Part shown: piece by piece, positions 1 through 7,094 of the stretch
Layout of the letters: every line of letters begins with the position of its first letter
Position numbering within the stretch: the first letter of the stretch is position 1
Source of the DNA: JBPYFK01 sp051984675
GTDB taxonomy: Bacteria > Actinomycetota > Actinomycetes > Mycobacteriales > Pseudonocardiaceae
DNA: 11,578 nt
Reading direction: 5' to 3'
NCBI GenBank assembly: GCA_051984675.1
Contig: JBPYFK010000148.1
Span: 1-11,578 of the forward strand
Translations under genes and position numbers: made by a program
Notes under the pieces: generated by a model
What the model saw: the letters and a program-made list of their open reading frames with translations, nothing else
What the model was told of the DNA's origin: nothing
Databases searched by the model: none

Positions 1-95
1 ATTCATGACGAGTTGTTGCGGTCGACGTAGCAGGCGACCGATCCCGATCAAAGGGCTGACGCTGCGACTGCTCGAACTGTGCGGGTGCCGACGGC
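1..95. other. Window edge, no supported gene
   Basis: No complete gene is visible here. Plus-strand frame 1 is open from the edge to a TAG at 28-30, giving a nine-residue tail (IHDELLRST), which could be the C-terminus of a gene entering from the left. A minus-strand ATG at 6-4 could instead begin a gene leaving the window, but it has no clear ribosome binding site. Neither can be decided from this much sequence. Confidence 0.2.
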
Positions 96-470
96 TCACG
101 ATTCGCGGCTGCGCGCGATCCACCCGAGTTTTTCCCGCTCGCGCTGGGGAAGCCCGGCGACCACGAGGTCGTAGGAATCCTCGATCATGTCCATCACCAG
201 TTCGTCCGGTACAGAGCCGTCCAGGACGACCGTGTTCCAATGCCGCTTGTTGAGGTGATAACCGGCGACAACGGCGGGATAGGTCATCCGCAGATGGATC
301 GCCCAGTCGGGATCGCATTTCAGGCTCACCTGAAGCGGGGTGTGTGCCAGCCGACTGATCGCGAAGATCTTCCCGGCGACCTTGAACACGCTGTTGGCCT
401 CGTCGAAAGGGAATTCCTCGCGCGCACCAGGTAGCGCCAGACATGCCGACTTGAGCTCCTGCGGGATCAC
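96..470 (-). CDS. MmcQ/YjbR family DNA-binding-like protein
   Basis: The 124-residue product has the length and layout of the MmcQ/YjbR (CyaY-like fold) family. It starts with an 'ALPG' helix region (residues 12-15) followed by an acidic 'EEFPFDE' stretch. Next comes 'VFKVAGKIFAI' (28-38), then the 'VSLKCDPD' strand (48-55). A 'HLNKRHWNTV' motif (72-81) and a C-terminal helix with 'DSYDLVVAGLP' complete it. These are the hallmark blocks of the family, whose members are small cytosolic proteins with a double-wing fold similar to DNA-binding domains. Their biochemical role is poorly defined, so no pathway is claimed. The start is GTG at 470; only a weak AGG lies upstream, but the N-terminus aligns with the usual family start. 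It probably forms its own transcription unit, as the cold-shock gene upstream on the same strand is about 300 bp away. Confidence 0.85.
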   Translation of the reverse strand: MIPQELKSACLALPGAREEFPFDEANSVFKVAGKIFAISRLAHTPLQVSLKCDPDWAIHLRMTYPAVVAGYHLNKRHWNTVVLDGSVPDELVMDMIEDSYDLVVAGLPQREREKLGWIARSRES

Positions 471-768
471 CGCACCAGCCTAGCCGTCAGTCGTGGGTGT
501 GGCGCTGGAGATCGGGGGAGCCCACGGTCCGCCACGCGGCGGACCTGGACTCGCTACCCGTCTGCGCGCTGCTGGCGTTCGACCAGACATGATCAGAGGT
601 TGGCTGACAGGACTGACGCCCGACCCGATGGGGTGACACCTTGCTGCATCCCGCCGGCCGGCGACGACACGGCGACCGTGGTCACGACGAACGCAGTCCT
701 GGCGAGCCTGTACCTGATCGTCTCAGTCGTCGGGCCTGAACGTACGCGCCACGACCGCACCGTTGTGT
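471..768. other. Intergenic region between csp and YjbR-like gene
   Basis: About 300 bp with no convincing gene. It contains an 8-bp perfect stem with a 4-nt loop at 526-545 and a 12-bp perfect palindrome, CGCCGGCCGGCG, at 652-663. Two short plus-strand frames have protein-like composition. One ends at the TGA at 590-592 (tail DLDSLPVCALLAFDQT). The other runs from about 661 with strongly GC-biased third positions into the 3' end of the cold-shock gene. Neither has a credible start with a ribosome binding site or a family I recognise. They may be remnants of decayed genes or chance open frames in GC-rich DNA. Confidence 0.3.
526..545 (-). terminator. GC hairpin downstream of cold-shock gene
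   Basis: GGTCCGCC and GGCGGACC form a perfect 8-bp stem around the loop ACGC. There is no T-run on either side, which is common for actinobacterial terminator-like hairpins. It lies 224 bp past the cold-shock stop and 55 bp before the YjbR-like start, so it could end the cold-shock transcript. That function is inference. Confidence 0.3.
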
Positions 769-972
769 CTAAAGGGCACGGACGCCGCTGGCCTGCGGTC
801 CCTTCGGGCCTTGGGTGACTTCGTAGCTGACCTGCTGTCCCTCGTTGAGGCTACGAAAACCGCGGGCATCGATCGCCGAGTGATGCACGAACACGTCCGC
901 GCCGCCGTCGTTCGGCGCGATGAACCCGAATCCCTTGTCATCGTTGAACCACTTGACCGTTCCCTGTGCCAT
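769..972 (-). CDS. CspA-family cold-shock protein
   Basis: This 67-residue single-domain OB-fold protein binds single-stranded RNA and DNA, acting in the cytoplasm as an RNA chaperone. It begins MAQGTVKWFN, the usual actinobacterial start. The two nucleic-acid-binding motifs are present: RNP1 KGFGFI at residues 13-18 and RNP2 VFVHH at 27-31, with the surface aromatics W8, F15, F17 and F28. The length matches the family (65-70 residues). The ATG at 972 is fixed by an AGGAGG eight bases upstream. The frame stays open upstream as far as 1248, but that part has no cold-shock similarity and is more likely leader. A TAGGAT -10-like box (1040-1035, minus strand) would give a leader of about 55 nt, though no good -35 accompanies it. 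Whether it is cold-induced or constitutive cannot be told. Confidence 0.96.
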   Translation of the reverse strand: MAQGTVKWFNDDKGFGFIAPNDGGADVFVHHSAIDARGFRSLNEGQQVSYEVTQGPKGPQASGVRAL

Positions 973-1335
973 GTGCTGGCCCTCCTGGTGACGCTGTCCA
1001 CGAACGACCCGTACGTCATGGCCGTCGGCTTCCGATCCTAGGGGGTCGGCACAACACCGCAGTACGATCTTCCACCGATCGGTTGCCGTGCGCGGCGGCT
1101 CGGACGCGTGCTCCCCAGCTCCCGGCCGAGGTAGGAGCTGACCCTGGTCTGCGGCTTCCCGCCATGGTTCGGATGATCTCTGCGGAATTGCTCGGGAGCG
1201 GACCGACCGACAACAAAGGGGTGGTGAGGCGGTCATAGGATTTGTCACGCGTGTATGAGCTGGCGGCTAAGATTTGGCAATGTCCATTGTGAGAATGGCC
1301 GGTACCGTATATATTGTTCCGCTAATACAACGAGT

Positions 1336-1358
1336 CACTTTGTTGACAACTCAGAGTG
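1336..1358. repeat. Operator-like inverted repeat over the -35 box
   Basis: CACTTTG (1336-1342) and CAGAGTG (1352-1358) are inverted repeats matching at six of seven positions across nine bases. The spacer contains the TTGACA -35 hexamer of the promoter for the PucR-type gene. A dimeric repressor bound here would block that promoter. Autoregulation by the downstream HTH protein is a reasonable guess, but nothing in the sequence identifies the binding protein. Confidence 0.4.
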
Positions 1359-1371
1359 AAACAAGTGTCAT
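1343..1371 (+). promoter_or_regulatory. Sigma70-like promoter of the PucR-type regulator
   Basis: A consensus TTGACA (1343-1348) is followed after 17 bp by TGTCAT (1366-1371). TGTCAT keeps the first T and the A and T at positions 5 and 6 of the -10 consensus. Predicted transcription would begin near 1378, giving a leader of about 40 nt to the GTG at 1421. The position, spacing and AT-rich setting agree; the -10 is only moderately good. Confidence 0.55.
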
Positions 1372-1420
1372 ACCAACGTGACGGCTTGATGCCTTCGGTG
1401 TGCATGGAGCGGGGGAAACC

Positions 1421-2770
1421 GTGACGATCGACGTCGCTTCCAGGCATCCCGAGAGCAGGAAGCCGATCGCACGCGACACTGATGTCACGCTCGCGGACCG
1501 TGGTATGTCTCGCAATGCTCGATCGCGCTCAGCCGACCCGAAGTCGCGTGCCGTCGACGCACCTCACGACTTCAGCCTTGCGGCCCGGCTGTGGGCCTCG
1601 ATTCCCCAGGAAGCGGGGGAAAAGTTCCGCCCGCACTGCGAACCTCTGACCCAGGCGATCCTGCAGGAGATCCAGCACGCCGTACCGGAGTACGCTCAAC
1701 CACACCAGGTCGCCTTGCGCGACTGCATCCTCCGCAGCATCGAGTACACGCTCGAGCACTGTTACGGCTATGTGGCCAATTCGCACGGCAGTCACCGGGA
1801 CTGGTGCAAGATTTTCCGCGCGCTGGGCGAGGCGGAATTCGCCGAGGGCCGCAGTCTGGACAGTCTGCAGGCCGCTTATCGGGTGGGTGGACGTGTCGCA
1901 TGGCGGTATATCGCCGAGTTCGGTCCGGCACACGACGTGTCGGCGGAAATCCTCTACACCTGCGCGGAAGCCATTTTCGCGGTCGTCGACGAGATGTCCG
2001 CGCTGTCCGTGGAAGGTTACTGCGCGGCGCACGAGCATGCGGCCGGGACGATCGAACTGCGCAGGCGGCAACTCCTGACACAGATCCTCAGCGACCCACC
2101 CCGGTCGGCACAGAAGCTCGCCAGCCTGGCCGAGGCCGCGCACTGGACGTTGCCGGAGTCGGTCAGCATGATCGCGCTGGAACCGCGCGCTGACCAGCAT
2201 CAACCCGAAATCCCCGCAGTGCACTGCGATGCGCTGGTGGATTTTGACAGCGCTCAGCCTTGCCTTCTGGCCGTTCATCCCGAGCGCTATCTCACCGAGT
2301 TCGAGCCAGCGCTTCGGGAGTGGAGAGTGGTTGTCGGTCCCCACGTTCCGCTGTGTGATGCGGGCGAGTCCTTGCGAATGGCGCGGCGTGCGATGACTTT
2401 GGTGCAACAAGGTGTCATTCCAGAAGCACCCGTCACGAACTGCACGGACCACCTGCTGACACTGTGGTTGCTCGGTGACGAGTTCCTGATCAGCCAGCTG
2501 TGTGAACGTAGTCTGGCGCCACTGTGCGACCTCACGGTCAAGCAACGCGCACGGTTAGCCGAGACCTTGCTTTCCTGGTTGCAGTTGCGTGGCAGCGCAC
2601 CCGAACTCGCCCAAAAGCTCGAAGTACACCCCCAGACCGTTCGTTACCGGATGAATCAGCTCGAACAGATCTTCGGTGAGCGTCTGTGCGATCCTGATGA
2701 ACGGCTCAGCATCGAGATCGCCCTGCGCTCGGAACGTCTCCTCAGCCAGAGGAGACCGTCCGAGCAGTGA
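1421..2770 (+). CDS. PucR-type HTH regulator with RsbRD-like N-terminal domain
   Basis: A predicted cytoplasmic transcription regulator of about 449 residues. After a charged, low-complexity N-terminus (about 1-45) comes an alpha-helical domain (about 50-210). It shows the pattern 'PEYAQP', 'LGEAEFAEGRSLDSLQAAYR', 'VAWRYIAEFG' and 'DEMSALSVEGY' typical of the RsbRD N-terminal (RsbT co-antagonist-like) domain found in actinobacterial PucR-type proteins. A divergent middle region (about 220-345) corresponds to the degenerate GGDEF-like segment of this class. The C-terminus (about 379-445) is the PucR helix-turn-helix: 'LAETLLSWLQLRGSAPELA', then 'LEVHPQTVRYRMNQLEQIFG'. Ligand and targets are unknown. 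GTG at 1421 is preferred because GGAG (1406-1409) lies upstream; an in-frame GTG at 1400 would add seven residues but lacks a binding site. It faces the cvn operon tail to tail, 62 bp apart. The N-terminal domain resembles stress-signalling (RsbR) proteins, so a sensory role is likely but unproven. Confidence 0.88.
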   Translation: MTIDVASRHPESRKPIARDTDVTLADRGMSRNARSRSADPKSRAVDAPHDFSLAARLWASIPQEAGEKFRPHCEPLTQAILQEIQHAVPEYAQPHQVALRDCILRSIEYTLEHCYGYVANSHGSHRDWCKIFRALGEAEFAEGRSLDSLQAAYRVGGRVAWRYIAEFGPAHDVSAEILYTCAEAIFAVVDEMSALSVEGYCAAHEHAAGTIELRRRQLLTQILSDPPRSAQKLASLAEAAHWTLPESVSMIALEPRADQHQPEIPAVHCDALVDFDSAQPCLLAVHPERYLTEFEPALREWRVVVGPHVPLCDAGESLRMARRAMTLVQQGVIPEAPVTNCTDHLLTLWLLGDEFLISQLCERSLAPLCDLTVKQRARLAETLLSWLQLRGSAPELAQKLEVHPQTVRYRMNQLEQIFGERLCDPDERLSIEIALRSERLLSQRRPSEQ

Positions 2771-2785
2771 CCGGTCCACGAGGAC

Positions 2786-2830
2786 GTGAAAGTCCGACCG
2801 GCGCGCACAATGCGCGCCGGTGACGTTCAC
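2786..2830. terminator. Bidirectional terminator hairpin
   Basis: ACCGGCGCGCA (2797-2807) and TGCGCGCCGGT (2811-2821) form an 11-bp perfect stem with a CAA loop. The stem can be extended outward, with a two-base bulge and one mismatch, by GTGAAAGTC (2786-2794) against GACGTTCAC (2822-2830). It fills most of the 62-bp gap between the converging PucR-type gene and cvnD, so it can end transcription from both sides. There is no T-run. Confidence 0.7.
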
Positions 2831-2832
2831 TG

Positions 2833-3444
2833 TCAGCGGTTGACCGCGGGTCGCTGCGCCAGCCGCGACGCCGACATCACGAACTCCACCAGCGTGCTCA
2901 GCAGCTGCTTGTTCGACTCACGCTGCCGCGCATCGGCGAGCAGGACCGGCACGAACGGGTCCAGATCCAGGGCCTGACGCACCTCATCGGGGTGATAGGG
3001 CTGCACACCGTCGAAACAGTTCACCCCGATAACAAAGGGAATCTCACGCTTTTCGAAATAATCGATCGCCGCGAAGCAGCTGTCCAAACGTCTGGTGTCG
3101 GCGAGCACGATCGCGCCGATCGCACCCCGCGCCAGCTCGTCCCACATGAACCAGAACCGATCCTGGCCCGGCGTGCCGAACAGGTACAGCACCAGGTCAG
3201 GGTTGATGGTGATCCGGCCGAAGTCCATTGCCACGGTCGTGGTCGTCTTGCGCTCGACTCCGGTCAGGTCGTCCACTCCGGCACTGGCCTCGGTCAGCCG
3301 CTCTTCGGTGCGCAACGGAACGATCTCGCTCACCGACCCGACCAGCGTCGTCTTGCCGACTCCGAAGCCGCCAGCGATGAGAATCTTCACCGCTACCGCG
3401 TCGAGCGACGGTCCGCCGTGTTGTTCAGAGCTTGCGGATACCAT
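2833..3444 (-). CDS. cvnD: Conservon small GTPase CvnD
   Basis: This 203-residue P-loop GTPase of the conservon type is the G-protein-like member of the Cvn signalling complex. The P-loop GGFGVGKT is at residues 25-32. A run of threonines (67-70) sits at the expected switch I, and the switch II element FGTPGQ is at 89-94, as in the MglA/Rab-like relatives. The G4 position reads NCFD (142-145) instead of NKxD; the missing lysine is common among actinobacterial CvnD proteins as far as I know, but nucleotide specificity should not be assumed. In Streptomyces coelicolor, Cvn proteins assemble at the membrane with the kinase-like CvnA. The ATG at 3444 lies 20 bp inside the end of cvnC, with an AGAAGG-type binding site upstream, so translation is coupled. 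It is last in the operon, followed by a hairpin. Confidence 0.93.
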   Translation of the reverse strand: MVSASSEQHGGPSLDAVAVKILIAGGFGVGKTTLVGSVSEIVPLRTEERLTEASAGVDDLTGVERKTTTTVAMDFGRITINPDLVLYLFGTPGQDRFWFMWDELARGAIGAIVLADTRRLDSCFAAIDYFEKREIPFVIGVNCFDGVQPYHPDEVRQALDLDPFVPVLLADARQRESNKQLLSTLVEFVMSASRLAQRPAVNR

Positions 3445-3793
3445 CCAACACCTTCTGCAGCATGTCCATGCTGGGCACGTCCGAAGGTGCCCAACTCGAC
3501 CGGAATACCAGGTAGTTCTGCTCGATCAGATCACTGAGGAGTACTCTCACCACGCCCAACGGAAGGTCGACCTTAGCGGCGATCTCAGCGACCGACTGGG
3601 GGGAGGTGCAGACGCTGAGGACGCGCTGGTACTCGGGCGGCAGCCGGCGGGTGTTGCCATTCGGACCCGTCGCCACCAGTGTGATCAGATCGAGGTCGTA
3701 GCTTGCCGACCGCGTTCGGCCCCGGGTGAGGGCGTAGGGGCGGACCAGTGGGCCCGCCTCCTCGTCAAACCATGCCTCACCCTTGTCTGTCAT
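3425..3793 (-). CDS. cvnC: Conservon protein CvnC (DUF742)
   Basis: A 122-residue DUF742 protein, third gene of the conservon. The family signature 'GPLVRPYALTRGRT' lies near the N-terminus (residues 14-27). It is followed by 'DLITLV' and then a winged-helix-like block, 'QSVAEIAAKVDLPLGVVRVL' (about 83-102), and 'LSDLIEQNYLVF'. DUF742 proteins are partners of the Roadblock and GTPase proteins in Cvn complexes; the winged-helix-like fold suggests protein or nucleic-acid contact, but no direct role is established. The start ATG overlaps the cvnB stop by four bases (ATGA, 3793-3790), and no separate ribosome binding site is evident, which fits translational coupling. Length and position match other conservons. 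Confidence 0.92.
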   Translation of the reverse strand: MTDKGEAWFDEEAGPLVRPYALTRGRTRSASYDLDLITLVATGPNGNTRRLPPEYQRVLSVCTSPQSVAEIAAKVDLPLGVVRVLLSDLIEQNYLVFRSSWAPSDVPSMDMLQKVLDGIRKL

Positions 3794-4224
3794 GACAGCG
3801 ACGTGTCGACGGTCGACGCGCCGGAGGAAGCAGCCCTCGGCGTCGACGCCAGGTACGCGCCGACCCGGACCACCATGCGGTTGACCTCGTAAGCGATCAT
3901 GCCGAGATCGGAGTCCTCAGACGCGAGCACCGCTAGACATGCGCCGTGGCCTGCTGCGGTGACCATGAGGAAGGCATGTTCCATCTCCACAACGGTCTGG
4001 CGCACATCACCTCCGCTGAAGTGCCACCCGGTGCCGCGCGCGAGGCTCTGGAAGCCAGACGCGACCGCCGACAGATGCTCCGCGTCCGCTCGGGTCAGAT
4101 TCTTGGACCGCCCCAGCAGCAGGCCGTCCGCAGACAGCAACACCACCCGCTCGGCGCCGACAACTCGCTCGACCAGATCATCGAGCAGCCAGTCAATCTC
4201 ACTGACGGTGGGCCTGCCCGTCAT
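3790..4224 (-). CDS. cvnB: Conservon Roadblock/LC7 protein CvnB
   Basis: A 144-residue Roadblock/LC7-fold protein. These proteins bind small GTPases and may act as activating or scaffolding partners, here for CvnD. Visible family blocks are 'EIDWLLDDLVERVVGAERVV' (9-28), 'LLSADGLLLGRSKNL' (29-43), 'DAEHLSAVASGFQSLARG' (47-64), 'GGDVRQTVVEME' (71-82) and 'GMIAYEVNRMVVRVG' (108-122). ATG at 4224 is chosen because AGGAG lies seven bases upstream, it overlaps the cvnA stop by ATGA (4224-4221), and it gives the normal family length. The same frame stays open upstream to 4596, but that part is the shadow of the cvnA tail and has no Roadblock similarity. Confidence 0.94.
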   Translation of the reverse strand: MTGRPTVSEIDWLLDDLVERVVGAERVVLLSADGLLLGRSKNLTRADAEHLSAVASGFQSLARGTGWHFSGGDVRQTVVEMEHAFLMVTAAGHGACLAVLASEDSDLGMIAYEVNRMVVRVGAYLASTPRAASSGASTVDTSLS

Positions 4225-6926
4225 CGCTTGTCTCCTCTCGGCCGGCCTGCCTGCGGATTCGCGTCCACATCGGCGGCGCGTGCTTGTCTGGTGCCCTTTT
4301 GGAAGGCCGCCATGTTGTTGCGCGAACGCTCCGCCGTCGGTGGCGCGCTGTCGGGGCCGGACACTGTCTGTTGGGGTTCGGAAAAGCCAGGGACCACGTT
4401 GTCCCGCAACTGGGGAGCCAGGTTCGCTTGCCGCTTGCGTTGCGGCAACGGCGGCTTCCCCCCGCCAGAGGTGCCACCAGCGCCGCTGGCGCGGGTGGCA
4501 CCAGGCTGCGTCGGGGTTCTTGGTGGTTGCAAGGCTTCGGTGCTGTTGGGGTTGCTGTGCGAGCTGCGCGGCTGGATCTTTTCGGCGTTGGGCCACTGGC
4601 CAGTCGGCTGCGAGCCGTTCTGGCGAGGCTGCCCCTGGTCCATTGTAGACGATCGGGTTGGAGCGCCGGATTCGATCGGCGGTGTGGGCCGCTTGCTCAC
4701 TTGATTTTCCTTGCGCGGAGCCGGCGGGACCGGCGGAGCCGCTGCTCCGCCGTCGGAGTCGGCTCTCGCGCTCGGCACGGTTGTCGGAAGCTGTCCGTTC
4801 ATCGTGGTCTGCTTTTGATTTCTCGCGCTGCTGCTGGATCTTCTGGGCAGCTGCGGCTCAACTCCGTTAGGTGGGCCAGGCGGTATCTCCATCGCGTCCC
4901 CGGCGAACTCGTCGGCTTCCGCAGCCTCCTCGACGATGAGGTCGTTGGGAATCACGACGATGGCGCTAATTCCGCCGTAGACCGAGTCCCGCAGTGTGAT
5001 CCTGATGTTGTGCCGAGCGGCGAGCTGGGACACCACGAACAGGCCGATCCGGGATTCGCTGGTCAGCGCCATCATCCCGAAATCGGGCGGACTGTGTAGC
5101 ATCGCGTTGAGTTCGTTCAGCTTTTCCGGCTCGATGCCGAGGCCCTGGTCCTCGATCTCGACCGCCACGCCGCTGCCGACCAGGTTGCCGTGCACGTCGA
5201 CGCGCGAGTCAGGTGGGGAGAACGAGGTGGCGTTGTCCACCAGTTCCGCGAACAGGTGGATCAGGTCGGCTACCACGGCGCCCTTAAGCGACACTTCGGG
5301 CAGCTTGCCCGTGTTCACCCTGGCATAGTGCTCGGTCTCGGACACGGAACTGCGCACGACCTCAAGCAGTGCCACGGGATTGCGCCACTGGCGACCCGGT
5401 CGCTCACCGCCAAGAATGATCAGGTTTTCGGCGTTGCGCCTGGACTGCGTCGCCAGGTGATCAAGCTGGAACAGCAGTTCCAGCTGGTCCGGGTCCTCTT
5501 GGGAGCGTTCAGCCTTGTCGAGCACCTTGAGCTGGCGGTGCACCATCACCTGGCTCCGGTGGGCGATGTTGAGAAACACCGAGCGAACACCCTGCCGGGT
5601 CTCCGATTCGTGCACGGTCGACACGACAGCCATGCGTTGGGCCTTGTTGAACGCATCAGCCACCTGGCCGATCTCGTCATGACCGTGATTGAGCCAGGCC
5701 ACCTGGGATTCGACGTCGATCCTCTCGCCGGCGCGTAGCCGCTCCACGACGCTCGGTAGATCGCGTTCGGCGAGCTGCAGAGTGTCCCGGCGCAGTGCGG
5801 CCAGACGTCGGACCAGCCGTCGCGAGATCCGCAGCGCGACGACCATCACGCCCAACCCGACGACGAGGATGACGCCACCGCCGGCCACCGACGTCGTGAG
5901 GGTGGTCTGGGCGCTGCTAGCGCCGAGTTGCGCGGCGTATTCGGCGTGTTCGCGGTAGAGGTTGTCGAGTTGCAGAGACACGTCATGGGCGACGTCCTGC
6001 CACTCCTGCTCGGTAAACGGCGTGGCGACGTGCCCAGCGATATTCGTGGAGCCCTGGGCTTGCAGGAAGTTCTGGATCTCGGTGAGCCGCTTCCACGCCG
6101 GACTGTTGTTGATCTGCTCGTAGAGCGCCTGCTCCTGCGGCGTCATCCGGGGCTGCAGCTTGTCCAGATCTTCGTGGTACGCGCCGATCTGGTGGATGTA
6201 CTGATGGAACTGTGTCTGGCTCATCCCCCGGGAGGACAGCGCCGCAGCCAGCGCGTGGCCGCGAGCCCCCGAGTCTGCGGCGCTGAACAGGTCGACCGCG
6301 ATCAGCTCCTCGTACGCTACGGCCGCGTCGGGCGAGGAGCGTGCGTAGGCGCGCAGGGTCGCACCAAGCGAGCCCACCAGGTCGTTGTAGGCCCCGTAGA
6401 TCGCGTTCGTATCGGCGATACCGCCGTCGACTTGCCGGCGGGTGGCCGGCACCAAGTTGATCTCCTGGTGCAACGCGCCGGCGTCCTTGACGACTTCGTC
6501 CGATCCGCCGTCGGCGAAGTCGTCGACCACCGAGCCGATCTGGGACAGTGTGGCATCGGTCCGTGCGCGTTGCTGGTCGAGCGCAGACCGGTCCTGCCTC
6601 GGGTCGCTCATCCACTGCAACGTCAGCCTGCGCTCGTTCTGGATGTCGGCCAGAAAGCGGGTGGACGGTTCGGCGGCGCTGTTCAGCTTCGAGGTGGAGT
6701 TCTGCACGGTGAGCCCGTTATTGATCAGCACGCCGGACACGGTCGCGCCGACGGCCAGGATCGCGATGCTCGGAATGAGCGCGATAGTCAGTACCTGGCC
6801 CTGGACCGTGCCGGAGCCGAGCTGGCGTGTGAGTCTTCGCATGGACGTCGTCCCAGGACCTTCCCCGTCATTGTTGGCTGTGGAACGTTCTCCGTGTTCG
6901 CTGGCGTGTTCGCGGCGGGAATCCAC
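4221..6926 (-). CDS. cvnA: Conservon sensor kinase-like protein CvnA
   Basis: A 901-residue membrane protein with histidine-kinase architecture, the receptor of the conservon. A charged N-terminus (1-42) precedes transmembrane helix 1 (about 43-69). Next is an extracytoplasmic nitrate/nitrite-sensing-type helical domain (about 80-335, with 'DIQNERRLTLQWM' at 94-106). Transmembrane helix 2 (about 346-366) and a HAMP region (about 367-430) follow. The dimerisation segment has 'LLFQLDHLATQSRRNAENL' (484-502) with candidate phospho-acceptor H490. The ATPase domain carries an N box 'ELVDNATSFSPP' (561-572) and G1 box 'DQGLGI' (593-598). Residues from about 680 to 901 form a Pro/Ser/Gln-rich, probably disordered tail. 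The nitrate-sensing label is a family name; the ligand is unknown. Start: GTG at 6926 lies about 50 nt after the predicted transcription start but lacks a clear binding site; in-frame ATG at 6842 (MRRLTRQLG) is an alternative that leaves both membrane helices intact. Confidence 0.92.
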   Translation of the reverse strand: MDSRREHASEHGERSTANNDGEGPGTTSMRRLTRQLGSGTVQGQVLTIALIPSIAILAVGATVSGVLINNGLTVQNSTSKLNSAAEPSTRFLADIQNERRLTLQWMSDPRQDRSALDQQRARTDATLSQIGSVVDDFADGGSDEVVKDAGALHQEINLVPATRRQVDGGIADTNAIYGAYNDLVGSLGATLRAYARSSPDAAVAYEELIAVDLFSAADSGARGHALAAALSSRGMSQTQFHQYIHQIGAYHEDLDKLQPRMTPQEQALYEQINNSPAWKRLTEIQNFLQAQGSTNIAGHVATPFTEQEWQDVAHDVSLQLDNLYREHAEYAAQLGASSAQTTLTTSVAGGGVILVVGLGVMVVALRISRRLVRRLAALRRDTLQLAERDLPSVVERLRAGERIDVESQVAWLNHGHDEIGQVADAFNKAQRMAVVSTVHESETRQGVRSVFLNIAHRSQVMVHRQLKVLDKAERSQEDPDQLELLFQLDHLATQSRRNAENLIILGGERPGRQWRNPVALLEVVRSSVSETEHYARVNTGKLPEVSLKGAVVADLIHLFAELVDNATSFSPPDSRVDVHGNLVGSGVAVEIEDQGLGIEPEKLNELNAMLHSPPDFGMMALTSESRIGLFVVSQLAARHNIRITLRDSVYGGISAIVVIPNDLIVEEAAEADEFAGDAMEIPPGPPNGVEPQLPRRSSSSARNQKQTTMNGQLPTTVPSARADSDGGAAAPPVPPAPRKENQVSKRPTPPIESGAPTRSSTMDQGQPRQNGSQPTGQWPNAEKIQPRSSHSNPNSTEALQPPRTPTQPGATRASGAGGTSGGGKPPLPQRKRQANLAPQLRDNVVPGFSEPQQTVSGPDSAPPTAERSRNNMAAFQKGTRQARAADVDANPQAGRPRGDKR

Positions 6927-6983
6927 GGATGATGCTGCCGCTACCGACCGAATCCGGCGTTATGACCCGATGAATGGGAGAAC

Positions 6984-7012
6984 ACCGTAGGGGCGGTTCT
7001 GTACCGAGTCAA
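6984..7012 (-). promoter_or_regulatory. Sigma70-like promoter of the cvn operon
   Basis: Read on the minus strand, TTGACT (7012-7007) is followed by exactly 17 bp and TACGGT (6989-6984). Predicted transcription would start near 6977, about 50 nt before the cvnA GTG at 6926. The spacer contains a short inverted repeat, CGGT-N5-ACCG, which might be an operator. Spacing and hexamers fit the vegetative sigma factor well. Confidence 0.6.
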
Positions 7013-7094
7013 TCGCCTCCTCAGCTGGATTGCCATGACCGCTCGAACGACTCCGAATCAGCCGACCGGAGACTATCCGATGCCCTTTGGAGGC

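Larger units (their letters stand above)
973..1420. other. Divergent intergenic region csp / PucR-type regulator
   Basis: No gene is seen. The left part, near 1035-1040, holds a TAGGAT -10-like hexamer for the minus-strand cold-shock gene. The right part (about 1250-1380) is clearly AT-richer than its surroundings, including a 'gtatatattgtt' stretch near 1308-1319, as expected of a promoter or regulator-binding region. A small perfect repeat, CAATG-TC-CATTG, lies at 1278-1289. The regulator's promoter and overlapping repeat are listed separately. Confidence 0.5.

Noticed and set aside
769..1248. Minus-strand frame extending the cold-shock protein N-terminus to 159 residues
   Set aside because: The extra residues have no cold-shock similarity, and the internal ATG at 972 has an AGGAGG and the normal family start and length.
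1529..2545. 338-codon minus-strand open frame opposite the PucR-type gene
   Set aside because: It is antisense to a gene with clear domain matches and shows no recognisable family; long antisense frames are common in GC-rich DNA.
4225..4596. Upstream extension of CvnB
   Set aside because: The extension is a shifted-frame reading of the cvnA tail; the ATG at 4224 has a good AGGAG and gives the family length.
5928..6932. 334-codon plus-strand open frame opposite cvnA
   Set aside because: It mirrors the codon structure of the cvnA sensor region and has no recognisable domain or binding site.
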